Assembly (NCBI RefSeq): GCF_023822065.1
Contig: NZ_CP084930.1
Span: 3,178,001-3,242,000 of the forward strand
Length of the DNA: 64,000 nucleotides
Direction of reading: 5' to 3'
From: Sphingomonas morindae
GTDB taxonomy: Bacteria; Pseudomonadota; Alphaproteobacteria; Sphingomonadales; Sphingomonadaceae
Positions within the stretch are counted from its first letter, which is position 1, and every line of letters starts with the position of its first letter. Below, one piece after another: positions 52,050-60,340 of this stretch. Position numbers and translations under genes: made by a program. The notes under the pieces were generated by a model. It saw only the letters and a program-made list of their open reading frames with translations. It was not told where the DNA came from and made no database searches.

Positions 52050-53828
52050 GTGAGACTGAGTAGGATTGTCATAAAGAACTTAAGAGCAATCCAAGCGCTC
52101 GATATCCCGATCACCGATGCGGCGACCGTCGTTATCGGCGAAAACAATGCGGGCAAGTCCACACTCCTACACGGCATCCGCCTCTGTCTCGACGTTACCC
52201 TGTCCTCCGCCTTCCGTTCCTTGAGCAAGGAGGATGTACACTGCGCCGTAGACCAGAGCGCGCCATTCCAAGTACTCGTTGCTGTCGAGTTCACAGGATT
52301 TGCCGGCAATGAAAACGAAGAGGCACTGCTACACGGCACGCAAATTGGTACGGATAGAGCGAGGCTCTTCTATCGGTTTCGCCCGAAGCGTCTCGTGCGT
52401 GAACTAATACTCTCCGGTTACCTTGACAGGCCACTTACACTTGACGACTTCGGCTGGGAATTGTTCGGTGGCGGCAACCCAGAGATCGACGTTGCGAGCA
52501 TTCAGTGGGATCACGAGAACGGTGACATAGGCGCCTGCTCCGTCGGTCTTCAAATTCTGCAGTCCTTCCTCGTCGTGTTCCTTCCGGCGCTGCGTGACGT
52601 CGAAGCCGATCTGCAGCATTTTCGGCGTTCACCTTTGATGAAGCTGGTCGAAGCAAGCGAAATGGACCTCGCCGAACAGGCGGCGATCGTCGAGGCGGTC
52701 AAGGCCGTAAACGCTCAAATAGAGACATCTACACCTATCAACGATCTAGCAGGTTATATTGATAGCGCCCTAAAGGAGATCACCGGACCCGCCTTCGCAC
52801 TTGACGTTAAGCTCGGCCTCTCCGCTCCCACCTTCCAATCGATTGTACGCAATCTAATCGTGCTGCTCTCAGGCGCGCTGGCGCAAAACGTCGAACCCCG
52901 CCGTAATGGTCTCGGCCTAAACAACGTTCTCTTCATAGCCATGCTGATCGAGCAGTTCCGCAAGCGTGCCGCTAGCGGCAACGCTGCAGGGGAGCTCATC
53001 CTCATCGAGGAACCAGAGGCCCATCTGCATCCGCAACTGCAGTCGACCCTGATGGACGCGTTGCGGCAGCTCCCCTTCCAAGTCATCGCCACCACCCACA
53101 GCACCCAGGTAACGGCGGGCGCGTCGCTCTCCTCCTTCGCCGTCATGTCCCAGCAGCCGAACGGTATCTCTGTGGCTGCGGTTCCGAGTCGAGCGTCCGG
53201 CCTCACGCCAAATGACCGAAAGGACCTGGAGAGATACCTAGATGCGACCAAGTCGAACCTCTTGTTCGCCCGCCGCGTCATGCTGGTCGAAGGACCGGCT
53301 GAGTTGCTCCTAATCCCACCAATGGTGAAGCAGATCCTAGGCATTGATCTCGAGCGCGAGGGCATATCAGTCGTTGCCATACATGGGACGCACTTCGGGC
53401 CCTTCGCCAGAATGTTTGCCGTGGACTGTCTCCCCAAGCGCTGCGCCATCGTGGCCGACGCGGATCGCGTTCCCGGTATCGGTGATCCTGACGACGATGT
53501 CGTGCCGCCGGAGAACCTCGTCGCTCTTGAGGGAGAATTCGTGAAGGCGTTCGTAGGCGCGACTACCTTCGAGCGAGAGATTACTATGGACGGGAACCTG
53601 ACCATGCTGGCTGCGGTCGCTGGTGATCTAGGCGCACCCAGAATACAAAGTCATCTTGACGATGCGAAGTTTTTAGGCACGACAGAAGAGCTGAAGGAAA
53701 AAGTGCTTCGGACCGCCGTTCGTTTCGGAAAAGCTCGGTTTGCGCAAGCCGCAGCCCGCCACGCCGAGAAGGCCCAAAAGCTCCCTCCCTATATTGAGCA
53801 GGCCGTATATTGGCTGAGACAATGGTAA
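52050..53828 (+). CDS. gajA: GajA-like OLD-family ATPase-nuclease (Gabija)
   Basis: 592-residue two-domain protein. The ABC-type ATPase has Walker A VIGENNAGKSTLL (about residues 28-40) and Walker B/D-loop ILIEEPEAHLHPQLQ plus IATTHSTQV. The C-terminal TOPRIM nuclease has VMLVEGPAELLLIP (Glu near 412) and AIVADADRV (DxD near 469). With the next gene it forms Gabija, in which GajA is the nucleotide-sensing DNA nicking enzyme. GTG 52050 is used, with AAAGAGAG upstream. GC content is lower than the phage genes. The overlap with gajB (7 bp) shows an operon. Confidence 0.87.
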   Translation: MRLSRIVIKNLRAIQALDIPITDAATVVIGENNAGKSTLLHGIRLCLDVTLSSAFRSLSKEDVHCAVDQSAPFQVLVAVEFTGFAGNENEEALLHGTQIGTDRARLFYRFRPKRLVRELILSGYLDRPLTLDDFGWELFGGGNPEIDVASIQWDHENGDIGACSVGLQILQSFLVVFLPALRDVEADLQHFRRSPLMKLVEASEMDLAEQAAIVEAVKAVNAQIETSTPINDLAGYIDSALKEITGPAFALDVKLGLSAPTFQSIVRNLIVLLSGALAQNVEPRRNGLGLNNVLFIAMLIEQFRKRAASGNAAGELILIEEPEAHLHPQLQSTLMDALRQLPFQVIATTHSTQVTAGASLSSFAVMSQQPNGISVAAVPSRASGLTPNDRKDLERYLDATKSNLLFARRVMLVEGPAELLLIPPMVKQILGIDLEREGISVVAIHGTHFGPFARMFAVDCLPKRCAIVADADRVPGIGDPDDDVVPPENLVALEGEFVKAFVGATTFEREITMDGNLTMLAAVAGDLGAPRIQSHLDDAKFLGTTEELKEKVLRTAVRFGKARFAQAAARHAEKAQKLPPYIEQAVYWLRQW

Positions 53829-55588
53829 AACTCCTTACCGACGAACAGCAGGAGGCGGTCGATTGGCAGGAGAGCCTGCTACTCACCGCTTGCCCCGGCA
53901 GCGGCAAAACACGCACACTTATTGCCAAGCTGGTGGCAGAGATCGAATGCGTGCGCGGGACCCCGCGTTCGATCTGCTGCATCACCTACACCAACACTGC
54001 CGTCCAGGAGATTGAGCAACGCGCGAGCGAACAGCTCCAAGCTGGGGACGAACGCTACATCTACGTCTCAACGATTCACTCATTCTGCCTGCACTCGATT
54101 CTACGCCCGTTCGCTTGGCTCCGACCCGACTTGGGTGGCGCTAGGAGGATCCTGACCCGGGACAGTCCAGACTTCGAGGCAATCTGCCAGTACGCCGCCG
54201 CGCAGGTGAACTTGCTTCAGCTAAATCAAGCCGATTACGAGGCATTCGAAAGCCTTAGCGTCGACACCAACGGTCGGATCATTGGGGTCGCGCTGAAGAA
54301 CGACGCGGTGTGCCGTGCCGCCCCTTATTTCTGGGCCCGGTGTGCTCAACTTGGATACATAGATTTCGGAAACATCGTCTATGGTGCCTACCTCCTCCTA
54401 CGCGAACATCCAGGAATCGCCCTGTCACTTTGCGCGCGGCACCCGTGGTTCCTTATCGACGAGTTTCAGGACACGACCGAACTTCAGGTTGAAATGCTGA
54501 AGCTGCTCCACGCCACGCGAAGATCGAAAATTTTCGCCGTGGGAGACCTGTACCAGTCGATCTACGGCTTCACCGGAGCCCGCCCGGAACTCGTTGCACC
54601 CTTCGGCGTCCACATTGGAGCTCGATCCGATCTGAGCCTCTCGCTGAATTTCCGCTCCAGCAGGCGCATCGTAAACCACGCCGAGCGGCTATTCCCGCGC
54701 CTCCCGCCCATGACGGCGGCGGGATCGACGCGCGACTACCCGGTCGACCCCATCCTAATTCGCGGAGGGACGGTATTCGAGGCGATCACCGAACATTTCC
54801 TGCCGGCTCTCGAAGCGCAGCACATCGCGCTTGGTGACGCGACGATCCTGGCCAAGGATTGGTTTTCCTTAATTACCCTAGCGAGGGAACTCAGAGACTT
54901 CGGCACGCCCATCGTGGGACCGGGAGCCAGGCCATACAAGCGCTCGCGCCTTTTCGCACAACTGGCCGAGCAGCTTTGCGGCGCCATTGTCGAGCCGACC
55001 GGCGACACGACCCGACAACTCGAGCGAGCGCTGTTCCACACCGTGCAGGATGCTACCGGTCAAGCCCGGCTCGGACTGTTCGGATTCGCGGGCCGTCAGG
55101 TCCTGGTCCGACTCCAGCGCGAAGCGCTACGTCTAGCAAACCTCGGGCACGGGGCAATCGCCTGGCTGGACGCTATGTCCCAAGCCACTGGAGATATCCT
55201 CCTACGTGCGGAGTATGTCGACCGCATCCAGTCCGGCCTCTTTTATGCCTCGGTGCAGGAGATGAAGGCCGACATGATCCGGCAGAAAGTCGACATCTTC
55301 AATCTCACGATCGAGCACCTTGGCTTGTTTGCAAGTCCGACGCGAGCGCTTAGATTGTCGACCATTCACTATGCAAAAGGGCGCGAATACTCGGCAGTCG
55401 CTGTAATAGGTCTGCGGACGGGGTATTTTCCATTCAAATACAGCGATGACGTGATCGCTGAAAAGCGTCAGTTCTACGTCGCGATTACAAGAGCGGAAAA
55501 ACTGCTGATGTACGTCGCCGAGCGGGACCGATGGGGTAACGCTCCTAGTCCATTTCTAGGACCCACCGGGCTAAACGTCCTTAGATGA
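53822..55588 (+). CDS. gajB: GajB-like UvrD/Rep-family helicase (Gabija)
   Basis: 588-residue SF1A helicase. Motif I is LTACPGSGKTRTLIAK (near residue 20), motif II FLIDEFQDTTEL (near 212), motif III VGDLYQSIYGFTGA, and motifs V/VI LSTIHYAKGREYSAVAVIGL and FYVAITRAEKLLMYVA. In Gabija, GajB is thought to sense DNA ends or help activate GajA. ATG 53822 overlaps the gajA stop. It is longer than the Bacillus GajB (about 490). It converges on the dam gene of the phage. Confidence 0.87.
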   Translation: MVKLLTDEQQEAVDWQESLLLTACPGSGKTRTLIAKLVAEIECVRGTPRSICCITYTNTAVQEIEQRASEQLQAGDERYIYVSTIHSFCLHSILRPFAWLRPDLGGARRILTRDSPDFEAICQYAAAQVNLLQLNQADYEAFESLSVDTNGRIIGVALKNDAVCRAAPYFWARCAQLGYIDFGNIVYGAYLLLREHPGIALSLCARHPWFLIDEFQDTTELQVEMLKLLHATRRSKIFAVGDLYQSIYGFTGARPELVAPFGVHIGARSDLSLSLNFRSSRRIVNHAERLFPRLPPMTAAGSTRDYPVDPILIRGGTVFEAITEHFLPALEAQHIALGDATILAKDWFSLITLARELRDFGTPIVGPGARPYKRSRLFAQLAEQLCGAIVEPTGDTTRQLERALFHTVQDATGQARLGLFGFAGRQVLVRLQREALRLANLGHGAIAWLDAMSQATGDILLRAEYVDRIQSGLFYASVQEMKADMIRQKVDIFNLTIEHLGLFASPTRALRLSTIHYAKGREYSAVAVIGLRTGYFPFKYSDDVIAEKRQFYVAITRAEKLLMYVAERDRWGNAPSPFLGPTGLNVLR

Positions 55589-55782
55589 TCGGCCAGTGAG
55601 TGACCTGACAATAGCTTCCAGTATAAACCTTTCCACACCGACTATCCGAAGCCAGCACGCCTTTCCAATCCCTTGCTTCTATCAAGCCAAGTGCCGGTAG
55701 CCGTCATAGTCGAGCGTCCTTAAAAGCGGAGCCGAACGACCGGCTCTGGTCGGTATCGGCTCGCCGGCTTTGCATCGGCGAT
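55589..55782. other. 194-bp gap between gajB and dam
   Basis: I see no gene and no convincing terminator hairpin in this gap, which separates the convergent gajB and dam genes. Confidence 0.4.
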
Positions 55783-56607
55783 CTATCTGCAGGCGGCGAC
55801 CAGCTCGGGCGGCAGGTTGCTGATGATCAGCTCGGCCGCCTTGGTCGGCGTGCCGCCCACCTGGTAGGTGGTCGCCACCGGTAGCAGCGCGAAGCCGGCG
55901 AAGGTCGTGCGCACCGCGGCATTGTCGTTGATCGAGAGGAGGAAGCGCCCCTTGATCCCGCGCAGCTGCTCGGCGAGCTGGGCGAAGTCGTCGCGGCTGA
56001 AGACGCCCGGCCCATAGTCGGTCTCGCACCCATGATAGGGCGGATCGAGGTAGAAGAGCGCGCCGTTGCGATCGTAGCGACGGAGGAAGTCGGCATAGGG
56101 CAGCCGCTCGATCGTCACGCCCTGGAGGCGCTCATGGACATCGGCGAGCATCGGCTCGAGCTTGCTGACATCGAAGCGCGCCGGGGCGGCGGCGTCGACG
56201 CCATAGGTCCGGCCCGAGACCTTGCCGCCGAAGGCCAAGCGCTGGAGGTAGAGGAAGCGCACCGCGCGCTGGAGATCGGTCAGGCTGTCGGGCGCCTGGG
56301 CGAGCAGCCGGTCGAACTCCGCCCGGCTCGCGACGCGGAAGCGCAGCATGTCGATCAAATAGGGATAATGCTCGGCCAGGCAGCGGAACAGGCCCGCCAC
56401 ATCGCCCGAGATATCGTTGATCGCCTCGGCGCGCGGGCGGCGGCCGCGGCGGAAGAAGATGCCGCCCATGCCGACGAACGGCTCCGCATAGGAGCTGTGC
56501 GGCACCCGGTCGATGATGGCGCAGATTCGGCGCGCGAGGTTGCGCTTGCCGCCGATATAGCCCGCCACCGGGCGGACGGGACGAACGGGACGCAGCGTGT
56601 CGGGCAT
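55783..56607 (-). CDS. D12-class DNA adenine methyltransferase (Dam-like)
   Basis: 274-residue N6-adenine methyltransferase. Motif I is SYAEPFVGMGGIFFRRGRRP and the catalytic DPPY is LFYLDPPYHGCETDYG, with VAGYIGGKRNLARRI as the N-terminal SAM loop. Phage solitary methylases of this class usually protect virion DNA from host restriction. It is the last gene of the J-I-H late operon. Confidence 0.93.
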   Translation of the reverse strand: MPDTLRPVRPVRPVAGYIGGKRNLARRICAIIDRVPHSSYAEPFVGMGGIFFRRGRRPRAEAINDISGDVAGLFRCLAEHYPYLIDMLRFRVASRAEFDRLLAQAPDSLTDLQRAVRFLYLQRLAFGGKVSGRTYGVDAAAPARFDVSKLEPMLADVHERLQGVTIERLPYADFLRRYDRNGALFYLDPPYHGCETDYGPGVFSRDDFAQLAEQLRGIKGRFLLSINDNAAVRTTFAGFALLPVATTYQVGGTPTKAAELIISNLPPELVAACR

Positions 56608-56654
56608 GGCGTGCCTCCGGACGGGGGGCGAAGAGGCTCCGGCGGGGCCCGTGC

Positions 56655-56873
56655 TCAGCGCGCGGGCGTCGCGGCGATCGCGCCGACCGCGATCTTCACC
56701 GCCACGCCGGCCGCGACGGCGGCGACACGCAGCGCGGTCGCCTCCGCGTCATAGGCGCCGGCCTCGGTCATGCAGGCATTGACCGGGCGGACATGCACGA
56801 TCTCGCCCTGGGTGAAGGTGACGGGCACGCTGCGGGTGACGGGATCGAAGCCGCCGATCCGGGTCTTCATCAT
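56655..56873 (-). CDS. small phage tail-associated protein
   Basis: 72 residues (71 if the second ATG is used). MKTRIGGFDPVTRSVPVTFTQGEIVHVRPVNACMTEAGAYD looks like a small beta domain, followed by an Ala/Val-rich hydrophobic tail. The double ATGATG follows GAGGAGAGGG. It lies immediately downstream of the tail fibre gene, where small chaperone or accessory proteins occur. Function unknown. Confidence 0.65.
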   Translation of the reverse strand: MMKTRIGGFDPVTRSVPVTFTQGEIVHVRPVNACMTEAGAYDAEATALRVAAVAAGVAVKIAVGAIAATPAR

Positions 56874-56882
56874 TCCCTCTCC

Positions 56883-58769
56883 TCAATAGCCGATCGCTAG
56901 CCAGATGAAGGCGGTGCCCCGCCACGCGGCCTGGCCGGTCGACATGGCGGAGTAGATCGTGACCTCCTCGCGCGTCTGCCCGCCGGCGCCGTGAAAGGCG
57001 GCGGGCGGGCCGCCGGCGGCGTTCGAGACCAGGACTTGGAAGCAGGCATTGGGAAAGGCGCGCGGGAAGCGGATCCGCCGGGCGCCGCTATCGTCCGAAT
57101 GCCCGGCGCTCCCCCATTGCAGGATCAGCCCGCTCGGCAGCATCTGCCAGCCGTCGGGGCCCAGGCCGGCGGCGAAGGTCTCGCGCAGCGCATAGTCGCC
57201 GCCCTGGCGGCCATCGAGCAGATCGGCGTCGAGCCCCGATCCCGCGCCGTCATTGCCGGCATGCCAGAGGGGCTGGCCGGCATAGCGGAGCGTGTGATCG
57301 TCCGGCGCGCAGCCCAGCGCGTGCGGCGCGGTGCCGAAGGCGACATAGCCCGCGCGCGGATCGCCCTGCGCGCGGATGCCCACCGTCCCCGCCATGTTGA
57401 CGTCGCCGATCCAGGCGTCGTCGCCCACGGCGATGCCCCGGCCATCGCCATTGGCGCGGACGCGCAGCCGGGTGGCGGAGACCTCGCCTTCCTCGTCGAT
57501 CGACACGACATCGGCGGAGGCCCGGTTCTGGAACCGCACCGTGCCCGTGATCCGCGCATAGGTGGCGCCGCCGCGGGCGAAATAGAAGCGCTCGACGCCG
57601 TCGTCGGATCGCACCCAGTCACCGGTGGCGGCGCGCAGGAAATCGCGGGACTGGAAGCCATCGAGCAGATCGGCGTCGAGCCCCGAGCCCGCGCCGTCAT
57701 TGCCGGCATCCCAGACGCGCAAGCCCGCGCGCATCATCTGGCCGGAGACGGCGAGATCGGTCGCGACCGAGGTGAGGCTCGCGGCGATCGCGAGCTTGGT
57801 GGTCCCGCCGCCCACGAAATTGAAGCTGTCGGCCGCGCGATTATAGACGAGCGCGTCGCCGAGATCGAAGAAGATCTGCGGATTGGGGCCGCCCATGTCC
57901 AGGTAGAAATTGGGATCGCGCCGGATCGCGCCGGCGAAGCTGTTGGCCTGGTCGCGGCGCGCGAAGGCCGCGCTGTCGATCCCGTCGAGCAGATCGGCGT
58001 CGAGCCCCGAGCCCGCGCCGTCATTGCCCGAATGCCAGGCGAGCGCGTCGCGGATGGTGAAGCGGTTGCCGGCGAGATCATAGGCCCAGAGCCCGCCCGT
58101 CAGCGAATCATAGGCGCCGATCGCGCGGCCATTGCCGTAGACATAGCTCACCCGCCCGCCCGCGCCCTCGAACTCGAGGCGCTTCTCGTCGAGATCGACG
58201 CGCTCGAAGCGCAGCGAGCCGGCGAGGCTGTCGCCCGCGCGGCGGACGAAGCGGCGCAGATTGGCGGGGGTGACGGCGCGGGTGGCGAGCGCGCGCGCCT
58301 CGGCCTCGGCGTCGGTCGCCAGCGCCACCACCCCGGCGCGCTCGGTGGTGGCGGGCGGATCGAGGAAATTGGTGTCGCCGAAGCGCAGCGCGCGCGCGTC
58401 GATATCGGCGAAGCGCAGGTCGATCGCGATCAGCCCCATCGTGGCGGCCGTCTTCGCCAGGATCGGCTCGGCCTGGCCATACAGGGCGAACAGCGTGCCA
58501 TCGTCGAGATACAGGGCGATGGCGCGCAGCGTATAGGCGTCCGCGCTCTCGTCGCGCGCGATGATGTGGATCGTGTCCGCCGCCACCGCCTCGCCCGCCA
58601 GCGCGGCGCTGCGCTTGAACTCGCCGGCGAGCGCGGTGTCGCTCGGCTTGGGGCTGATCGCGGCGGCGGAATAGCCGATCTGCGCGATCTGGACGGCGGC
58701 GGTGCCGCCCCGGCGCGCGTCGACCAGCGCCGCGCGGCCCTTCTCCGTGACGATGAGGGGGAAGGCCAT
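56883..58769 (-). CDS. H: phage tail fibre protein H-like
   Basis: 628 residues. The N-terminus AFPLIVTEKGRAALVDARRGG is the P2-like tail-collar/fibre attachment domain (DUF3751 type). The shaft contains three copies of GNDGAGSGLDADLLDG (about residues 245, 353 and 505). The tip LPSGLILQWGSAGHSDDSGARRIRFPRAFPN resembles the gp53-like receptor-binding domain, ending FIWLAIGY. It follows gpI by 9 bp. It would determine host specificity. Confidence 0.9.
   Translation of the reverse strand: MAFPLIVTEKGRAALVDARRGGTAAVQIAQIGYSAAAISPKPSDTALAGEFKRSAALAGEAVAADTIHIIARDESADAYTLRAIALYLDDGTLFALYGQAEPILAKTAATMGLIAIDLRFADIDARALRFGDTNFLDPPATTERAGVVALATDAEAEARALATRAVTPANLRRFVRRAGDSLAGSLRFERVDLDEKRLEFEGAGGRVSYVYGNGRAIGAYDSLTGGLWAYDLAGNRFTIRDALAWHSGNDGAGSGLDADLLDGIDSAAFARRDQANSFAGAIRRDPNFYLDMGGPNPQIFFDLGDALVYNRAADSFNFVGGGTTKLAIAASLTSVATDLAVSGQMMRAGLRVWDAGNDGAGSGLDADLLDGFQSRDFLRAATGDWVRSDDGVERFYFARGGATYARITGTVRFQNRASADVVSIDEEGEVSATRLRVRANGDGRGIAVGDDAWIGDVNMAGTVGIRAQGDPRAGYVAFGTAPHALGCAPDDHTLRYAGQPLWHAGNDGAGSGLDADLLDGRQGGDYALRETFAAGLGPDGWQMLPSGLILQWGSAGHSDDSGARRIRFPRAFPNACFQVLVSNAAGGPPAAFHGAGGQTREEVTIYSAMSTGQAAWRGTAFIWLAIGY
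57211..58037. repeat. three 55-bp near-identical direct repeats in the fibre gene
   Basis: Copies at about 57211-57267, 57659-57713 and 57983-58037 encode the GNDGAGSGLDADLLDG repeats of the fibre shaft. They differ by only a few bases, more alike than protein conservation alone would require, and could recombine to shorten or shuffle the fibre. Confidence 0.75.
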
Positions 58770-58778
58770 TCAATCCTC

Positions 58779-59330
58779 TCAGGCCGGGGCGGGCGCGGCG
58801 GCGAGCGCCAACCGCGCGTGGATGACGGGCCGGGCGACGCCGATCAGGCCGAGCGCGCCGGTCGCGGCGGCGGACAGGGTGAAGGTGAAATGCGCGCGCA
58901 GCGGCTTGGCGCGGGCGATATCGTCGATCACCTGGTCCAGCTCGCCGGCGCTCGGCGCCGCCCCCAGCCCGGCCAGGCTCAGCACCAGCGCGAAGGTGTG
59001 CGGCGCGCCCGGCGGCGTCTGCTGCCACCATTCGCGCAGCGCCACCGCGCCGCCATAGCTCGCCACCAGATCGCGGATCGCCTGGATCGTACCCTTGCGG
59101 CGCTGGATGGGAATGGCGCGGCGGATGCGCGCGCGCTTCACCGCCTCGGGCCAATCGGGCGACCAGGCGTCGATCGAGAGCGCATAGGCGAGATAGGGCA
59201 GCAGCGCGGCCGGGCAGCCGTCCGCGTTCCAGAGCGGCTCGATCGGCGTCGGCACGTCCGAAAGCCGCGCCATCGCCGCCTCCAGCGCGCGCTCCAGCGG
59301 CGTGGCGTTGCGCGGCAGCAGCGAGATCAT
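58779..59330 (-). CDS. I: phage tail protein I
   Basis: 183-residue gpI family baseplate wedge protein. LPRNATPLERALEAAMARLSDVPTPIEPLWNADGCPAALLPYLAYALSIDAW shows the conserved 'N-x-x-x-cP...LA...' region of P2 gpI. The ATG overlaps the gpJ stop by 4 bp; gpH follows 9 bp later. Confidence 0.93.
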   Translation of the reverse strand: MISLLPRNATPLERALEAAMARLSDVPTPIEPLWNADGCPAALLPYLAYALSIDAWSPDWPEAVKRARIRRAIPIQRRKGTIQAIRDLVASYGGAVALREWWQQTPPGAPHTFALVLSLAGLGAAPSAGELDQVIDDIARAKPLRAHFTFTLSAAATGALGLIGVARPVIHARLALAAAPAPA

Positions 59331-60226
59331 GCCGCGATCCCGCCATGGCTCAGCGTCACGCCGGTGCAGAAGCCCGCCTGGGTGGCATCCAGCGCCAGAT
59401 CGGCGGCCGGCGCGTCGAGCCGCACATTCTGCACGCCCGGGCCATGCAGCGCCGCGAATAGCGCCGAGCGCGTGAGATCGCGGCCGAGCCGCTGGCCCTC
59501 GGCGAGCAGCGCGTCGAGCCGCGCGCGCGCGGCGGCGAGCACGATCTGGCTGTCCGGCCCGACATAGGTGACGAGGCTGGCGGTGATGGCGAAGGGGATG
59601 ATGGTGGCGCTCCGCACCGTGACATGATCGGTCAGCGGGCGGCGCGTCTCGGCGGTGAGATAGTCCGCCACGCGCGCCACCAGCGCGGGCGCGGCGGCGC
59701 CGTCGCCGCCGCGCGCCAGGATGGTGACGAGCACCTCGCCCGGCGCCGGGCTGGTGGCGCTGGCGTCCAGCACCTCGGGCGCGGCGGTGAGCGCGTGGTA
59801 GATATAGGCCCCGCTCGGCCCCGCCACCGAGAAGCTTTCGGGCGCCAGGATCATCCGTCGCCGCAACGCGTCGTCGCTCTCCAGCACCGCCGGCCGGCCG
59901 CGCGCCGGATCCGCCGGCGCGAGGACCAGCCGCGCGACGCCGAGCAGCGCCGCCAGATTGTCGAGATCGGCGCCGGCGGCATAGGCCGGCATGCAGGCGC
60001 GCGCGGCGTCGTTGACGCGGGCGCGGATGAGCAGCTCGCGATAGGCGCACAGCTCGAGCAGCTTGACGGCGGGATCGCTCTCCACCGTCGCGTCGAAGTC
60101 CGGCACCAGCTCGACCAGGCGCGCGCGCAGCTGCGCGAGGATGGTTTCGAAATCGAGCGGCTCGACGATCGCCGGCGCGGGCAGGCGCGAGAGATCGACG
60201 GCGGTGAAGGTGGCGGTATCGACCAT
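59327..60226 (-). CDS. J: baseplate assembly protein J
   Basis: 299-residue gpJ family wedge protein. It opens FTAVDLSRLPAPAIVEPLDFETILAQLRARLVELVPDFD and has GADLDNLAALLGVARLVLAPADP, both diagnostic. It is the first gene of the J-I-H late operon; AAGGG lies 9 bp before the ATG and late palindrome 3 about 49 bp upstream. Confidence 0.93.
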   Translation of the reverse strand: MVDTATFTAVDLSRLPAPAIVEPLDFETILAQLRARLVELVPDFDATVESDPAVKLLELCAYRELLIRARVNDAARACMPAYAAGADLDNLAALLGVARLVLAPADPARGRPAVLESDDALRRRMILAPESFSVAGPSGAYIYHALTAAPEVLDASATSPAPGEVLVTILARGGDGAAAPALVARVADYLTAETRRPLTDHVTVRSATIIPFAITASLVTYVGPDSQIVLAAARARLDALLAEGQRLGRDLTRSALFAALHGPGVQNVRLDAPAADLALDATQAGFCTGVTLSHGGIAA

Positions 60227-60274
60227 GGCCGCGCCCTTGTCGGGCCGGGCGCTGGGGGCGCGCTAGGGCGCTCG

Positions 60275-60297
60275 CTTGTGGAGACGTTCTCTACAAG
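60275..60297. promoter_or_regulatory. late-operon palindrome 3 (CTTGT-N13-ACAAG)
   Basis: Third copy, centred at 60286, 60 bp upstream of gpJ. The core is nearly the same as copy 2, but the 31-bp-spaced CCATGGTC octamer of copies 1 and 2 is not conserved at that distance. Confidence 0.65.
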
Positions 60298-60340
60298 CTG
60301 CGGTAAAGATGCGTTCGAAACAAACCGAGGGAGCGTGATC

